From contig NZ_JHWD01000007.1 in NCBI RefSeq assembly GCF_000622225.1, forward strand, positions 216,228 through 280,227: a DNA stretch of 64,000 nt, read 5' to 3'. Under the pieces are notes generated by a model. The model was not told the DNA's origin, made no database searches, and was given only the letters and a program-made list of their open reading frames with translations. Shown here piece by piece: positions 60,155 through 64,000 of the stretch; position 1 is the stretch's first letter; each line of letters begins with the position of its first letter. The stretch comes from Roseomonas mucosa ATCC BAA-692. GTDB lineage: Bacteria > Pseudomonadota > Alphaproteobacteria > Acetobacterales > Acetobacteraceae. The position numbers and the translations under genes were made by a program.

Positions 60155-61117
60155 ATGGCCTTCTGGCGACGTCTTCTATGCTCGACGCTTTTCCTGGCCC
60201 CCGGCGCCGCCCTGGCGCAGCCCGTAACCGGCCTCTATCTGGGCGGCGCCGCCGGCCTGAACTTCCATGACCCCAACAGCGGCAATATCGGCGGCGCAAT
60301 CGGCCGCACCCTGGCCCAGAGCGGCCTGTCGCGCGAGATCCGCACGGATTTCAACCTGGGCTGGGCCGGGCTGGGCAGCGTCGGCTGGGGCTTCGGCAAT
60401 GGGCTGCGGCTGGAGATCGAGGGCAACTACCGCTCCAACGAACTCGACCGCTACACGATCGCCGGCTACCGCCTGCCGCGCGCCAAGGGCAGCGCCGATA
60501 CCTACGGCATCATGGCGAATGCCTATTATGACTTCGACCTGAGCAGCTACGGCATCTCGTCCAGCGCCCTGATGCCCTATATCGGCGTCGGCGTCGGCTA
60601 TGCCTGGACCAGCCATCGCGGCCTGTCCGGCTCCATCGACGCCACGGCGCCCGCCGGCCTGGCGGACCGCGTCGTCAGCCGTGTCAACAGCGAGCTGCAA
60701 AGCCGCTTCCTCGCCAACCTGACGGCGGAACAGCGGGCGCAGCTGCCGGCCAACGCCATCCCCCAGATCAACCTCAACACCAGCGACCTGAATGCCAGGG
60801 CCCAGGTCCGCAGCGACGACACGGATGGCGACTTCGCCTACCAGGCCATGGCCGGCCTGGCCTTCCCGGTCCGCGCCGTGCCCGGCCTCGCCGTGACGGC
60901 CGAGTACCGCTTCTTCGGCACGCTCTCGAACAGGCTCTCCACCACCGTCACAGCCAGCGCGGCCGGCCGTTCGATCGACCGCACCTACGACATCAAGTAC
61001 GACAACTTCAACCACTCCGCGATGCTGGGCCTGCGCTACGCGCTGTGGACCCCGCCGGCGCCGGTGGCCGCCTTGGCCCCCACCCCGGCGCCGACCCAGA
61101 ACGCCGCCCGCACCTAA
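60155..61117 (+). CDS. OmpA-like outer-membrane beta-barrel, cut short by an in-frame stop
   Basis: 320 residues. The signal peptide 'MAFWRRLLCSTLFLAPGAALA' (cleaved near residue 22) is followed by an eight-strand-type porin-like barrel ('GLYLGGAAGLNF', 'LGSVGWGFGNGLRLEIEGNY', 'SALMPYIGVGVGYAW', 'YRFFGTLSNRLS') and a Pro/Ala linker. The frame ends at TAA 61115-61117, exactly where the OmpA peptidoglycan-binding domain should begin; that domain continues in the same frame. ATG 60155 is chosen for AAGGGAG and the signal peptide. In homologues I expect Tyr at the stop position ('RTYLVFFDWD'). Confidence 0.85.
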   Translation: MAFWRRLLCSTLFLAPGAALAQPVTGLYLGGAAGLNFHDPNSGNIGGAIGRTLAQSGLSREIRTDFNLGWAGLGSVGWGFGNGLRLEIEGNYRSNELDRYTIAGYRLPRAKGSADTYGIMANAYYDFDLSSYGISSSALMPYIGVGVGYAWTSHRGLSGSIDATAPAGLADRVVSRVNSELQSRFLANLTAEQRAQLPANAIPQINLNTSDLNARAQVRSDDTDGDFAYQAMAGLAFPVRAVPGLAVTAEYRFFGTLSNRLSTTVTASAAGRSIDRTYDIKYDNFNHSAMLGLRYALWTPPAPVAALAPTPAPTQNAART

Positions 61118-61120
61118 CTC

Positions 61121-61435
61121 GTGTTCTTCGACTGGGACCGTTACAACCTGACGGACCGTGCCCGGCAGATCATCGCCGAGGCGGCGCAGAACGCGCGTAG
61201 CACGGGTTCGACCCGCATCGAGGTGGCCGGCCACGCCGACCGCTCCGGCACGCCGCAGTACAACATGGGCCTGTCGCGCCGCCGCGCCGACGCCGTGGCC
61301 GCCGAGCTGGTGCGCAACGGCGTGCAGCGCTCGGAGATCACGGTCGAGGCCTTCGGCGAGAGCCGTCCGCTGGTGCCGACCGCCGACGGCGTGCGCGAGC
61401 CGCAGAACCGCCGCGTGGAGATCGTCCTGCGCTGA
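61121..61435 (+). CDS. OmpA C-terminal peptidoglycan-binding domain, severed from its barrel
   Basis: About 104 residues from GTG 61121, in frame with the barrel gene and separated from it by one TAA and one CTC codon. It has the OmpA/MotB fold: '[20 protein letters not shown]', '[20 protein letters not shown]' and '[16 protein letters not shown]', ending 'NRRVEIVLR'. The diaminopimelate-binding Asp and Arg are kept. Without a signal peptide it cannot reach the periplasm alone, so unless the stop is read through the pair is a broken gene. Confidence 0.7.
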   Translation: MFFDWDRYNLTDRARQIIAEAAQNARSTGSTRIEVAGHADRSGTPQYNMGLSRRRADAVAAELVRNGVQRSEITVEAFGESRPLVPTADGVREPQNRRVEIVLR

Positions 61436-61463
61436 TCGCGCAGACGCTCCAGGCATCGCTTCG

Positions 61464-61505
61464 GGAAGGGGGCCGGTCCGCGAGGACCGGCCCCCTTCCT
61501 CTTTG
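61464..61505 (+). terminator. terminator after the OmpA-domain gene
   Basis: Perfect 16-bp stem GGAAGGGGGCCGGTCC/GGACCGGCCCCCTTCC with loop GCGA, followed by TCTTTG. Confidence 0.85.
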
Positions 61506-61530
61506 CGCGCGCCCCTGGACGGCAGGCACG

Positions 61531-61553
61531 AAAAAGGGCGCCCGAAGGCGCCC
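61531..61553 (-). terminator. intrinsic terminator of nusG
   Basis: Minus-strand stem GGGCGCC-ttcg-GGCGCCC followed by TTTTT, 31 bases after the nusG stop. Confidence 0.85.
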
Positions 61554-61583
61554 CCTGCAAAACCACGAAAAGGAGAGAGGCCC

Positions 61584-62120
61584 TCAGACCTTCTCCACCT
61601 GCCCGTATTCCAGCTCCACGGGGGTGGCCCGGCCGAAGATGGAGACCGAAACCTTCACCCGGCCGCGCTCCTCGTCCACTTCCTCCACCACGCCGTTGAA
61701 GCTGGTGAAGGGACCGTCCGCCACGCGAACCTGCTCGCCCACCTCGTAGACCACGGAGGGGCGGCGCGGCTTCTCCACATTCTCCTGCACCTGCTGCAGC
61801 ATCCGCTGCGCCTCGGATTCGGGAATGGGAGCGGGCTTGTTGCGGGCGCCAAGGAAGCCGGTGACCTTGGGCGTGTCCTTCACCAGGTGCCACGCGTCGT
61901 CCGTCATCTCCATCTTCACCAGCACGTAGCCGGGGAAGAACTTGCGCTCGGCATTCACTTTCTGCCCGCGGCGCACCTCGACCACTTCCTCGGACGGGAC
62001 GAGCACCTCGCCGAAGAGGTGCTCCAGCCCCTTCTGCACGGCCTGTTCCTTGATCGCCTGGGCGATCTTCTTCTCGAAGCCCGAATAGACGTGAACGACG
62101 TACCACTTCATGCCGGCCAT
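61584..62120 (-). CDS. nusG: transcription termination/antitermination factor NusG
   Basis: A 178-residue RNA polymerase clamp protein linking transcription to Rho and to the ribosome. The NGN domain begins '[19 protein letters not shown]' and includes '[14 protein letters not shown]'; the KOW domain is '[20 protein letters not shown]'. ATG 62120 has GGGAG upstream; ATG 62111 is an alternative. Follows secE by 21 bases and ends at a good terminator, so it is not joined to rplK. Confidence 0.97.
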   Translation of the reverse strand: MAGMKWYVVHVYSGFEKKIAQAIKEQAVQKGLEHLFGEVLVPSEEVVEVRRGQKVNAERKFFPGYVLVKMEMTDDAWHLVKDTPKVTGFLGARNKPAPIPESEAQRMLQQVQENVEKPRRPSVVYEVGEQVRVADGPFTSFNGVVEEVDEERGRVKVSVSIFGRATPVELEYGQVEKV

Positions 62121-62141
62121 GACCGAATCTCCCAATCCGCC

Positions 62142-62336
62142 TCAGCCGAACCCGAACAGCGCACTCATCCCCAACTGGATGACCTGATCCACCACCAGGA
62201 AGAACACGGCCGCCAGGGCCGACAGGGCCAGCACCAGCCCCGTGGTGATCAGGGTCTCCTTGCGGGTGGGCCAGGTGACGCGCGCCACTTCCTGCCGCAC
62301 GTCGCGCAGATACTGCACAGGGTTCACCTTGGCCAA
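62142..62336 (-). CDS. secE: preprotein translocase subunit SecE
   Basis: A 64-residue single-helix clamp of the SecYEG channel. 'YLRDVRQEVARVTWPTRKET' is the amphipathic helix signature, followed by one membrane helix ('GLVLALSALAAVFFLVVDQV'). The start is TTG 62336 ('MAKVNPVQYL') with GGAGAGG upstream; longer in-frame starts run into the tRNA-secE spacer. Confidence 0.95.
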   Translation of the reverse strand: MAKVNPVQYLRDVRQEVARVTWPTRKETLITTGLVLALSALAAVFFLVVDQVIQLGMSALFGFG

Positions 62337-62407
62337 GGGCCGGCCTCTCCAACACTTCGAGGGCGGTGCCGACGCCGGCATCGCCCGCCTCATCAAGCAT
62401 GGCGACG

Positions 62408-62484
62408 GTGGCAGGGGCGGAGGGTCTCGAACCCCCAACCTCCGGTTTTGGAGACCGGCGCTCTAGCCAATTGAGCTACGCCCC
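62408..62484 (-). tRNA. tRNA-Trp (anticodon CCA)
   Basis: 77 nt including an encoded CCA end. Acceptor AGGGGCG/CGCCCCT with discriminator G; anticodon loop CTCCAAA gives CCA. It precedes secE and nusG on the same strand, the common arrangement, and lies about 20 bases after the predicted transcription start. Confidence 0.96.
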
Positions 62485-62510
62485 TGCACGCGGCATCGCC
62501 GTGAGGCCGG

Positions 62511-62539
62511 GTCTATAGGATAGACAAACTGTCCTGTCG
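62511..62539 (-). promoter_or_regulatory. candidate promoter of tRNA-Trp-secE-nusG
   Basis: Minus-strand TCGACA (62534-62539), 17 bases, TATAGA (62511-62516). Good match to a sigma-70 promoter. The remaining part of the gap, 62540-62737, shows no gene or other signal. Confidence 0.55.
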
Positions 62540-62737
62540 AGATGGCCGCACAGGGAAAACATGGCACCGGGAGAACCCGCCCATCCCCGCCCGCCCGGAC
62601 CTTCGGAGGAGCCGCGGCCGGCCCCGGCGGGAATCCCTGGGACCAAGCTACGATCCCTCCCGCAGGGCCCATCCGGACCGGGATTCGCGGCGCCCAGGCG
62701 GCGGGGCGGTGCCCGGCCGGCCCGGCCGCCGCGCCAG

Positions 62738-62770
62738 AAAAAAAGGCGGCCCGCATCGCTGCGGACCGCC
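62738..62770 (-). terminator. intrinsic terminator of tuf copy 2
   Basis: Minus-strand stem GGCGGtCCGCA / TGCGGgCCGCC with loop GCGA, followed by seven T, 41 bases after the tuf stop. Confidence 0.9.
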
Positions 62771-62811
62771 GTTCCGTACCCGTCCCCGGCACGAGGCCAG
62801 GGCGCCGGGCC

Positions 62812-63999
<1,188 letters not shown>

Positions 64000-64000
64000 G

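Overview
The window is a GC-rich bacterial chromosome segment. Gene content and order point to an alphaproteobacterium, most likely Acetobacteraceae and close to Roseomonas. The support for that is the alphaproteobacterial ribosomal-protein order, a long RpoD, MatC-type permease, GMC oxidoreductase and host-attachment genes, and a CarA with an extra N-terminal domain. This placement is inferred from the sequence alone.

Region 1 (1-11.2 kb) is mixed metabolism. It holds an ABC uptake operon cut by the window edge, a TauE-type permease, tRNA-Ile2(CAU), an exported MetX-like hydrolase, pyrophosphatase, argC behind a probable attenuator leader, a MatC-like permease, a redox cluster (GMC oxidoreductase, Tat-exported small subunit, glyoxalase-fold protein, cytochrome c) and a ribbon-helix-helix protein. 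Region 2 (11.3-28.4 kb) is housekeeping. It holds a GNAT gene, rpoD, dnaG (with no normal start codon), a host-attachment-type protein, a YqeY-like gene, carA-SDR-small membrane protein-carB, greA, threonine ammonia-lyase, Lrp, trxB, LysR, a broken catB-type acetyltransferase gene and a small exported protein.

Region 3 (28.4-56.1 kb) is a continuous minus-strand block of transcription and translation genes. Read 5' to 3' it runs rplK-rplA-rplJ-rplL-rpoB-rpoC, rpsL-rpsG-tuf-(S10 and spc ribosomal genes)-secY-adk, then rpsM-rpsK-rpoA-rplQ. fusA is absent from its usual place between rpsG and tuf. Region 4 (56.2-61.4 kb) holds a DUF2062 protein, an ABC exporter, a family 4 glycosyltransferase and an OmpA-like gene split by one in-frame stop. 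These genes separate rplK from its usual neighbours nusG and secE. Region 5 (61.5-64 kb) is tRNA-Trp-secE-nusG and a second tuf.

The most interesting signals are regulatory. (a) A short reading frame with four consecutive Arg codons, followed by a strong terminator, sits directly in front of argC. (b) CarA carries an N-terminal helix-turn-helix-like domain, and the carA promoter has a palindrome that exactly fills the gap between -35 and -10, with a second copy just upstream. (c) dnaG appears to start at ATA behind a strong ribosome binding site, and an 11-bp-phased GTAGGT array lies upstream of it. (d) One nonsense codon separates the barrel and the peptidoglycan-binding domain of an OmpA-like protein. 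No CRISPR array, insertion sequence or prophage was seen.
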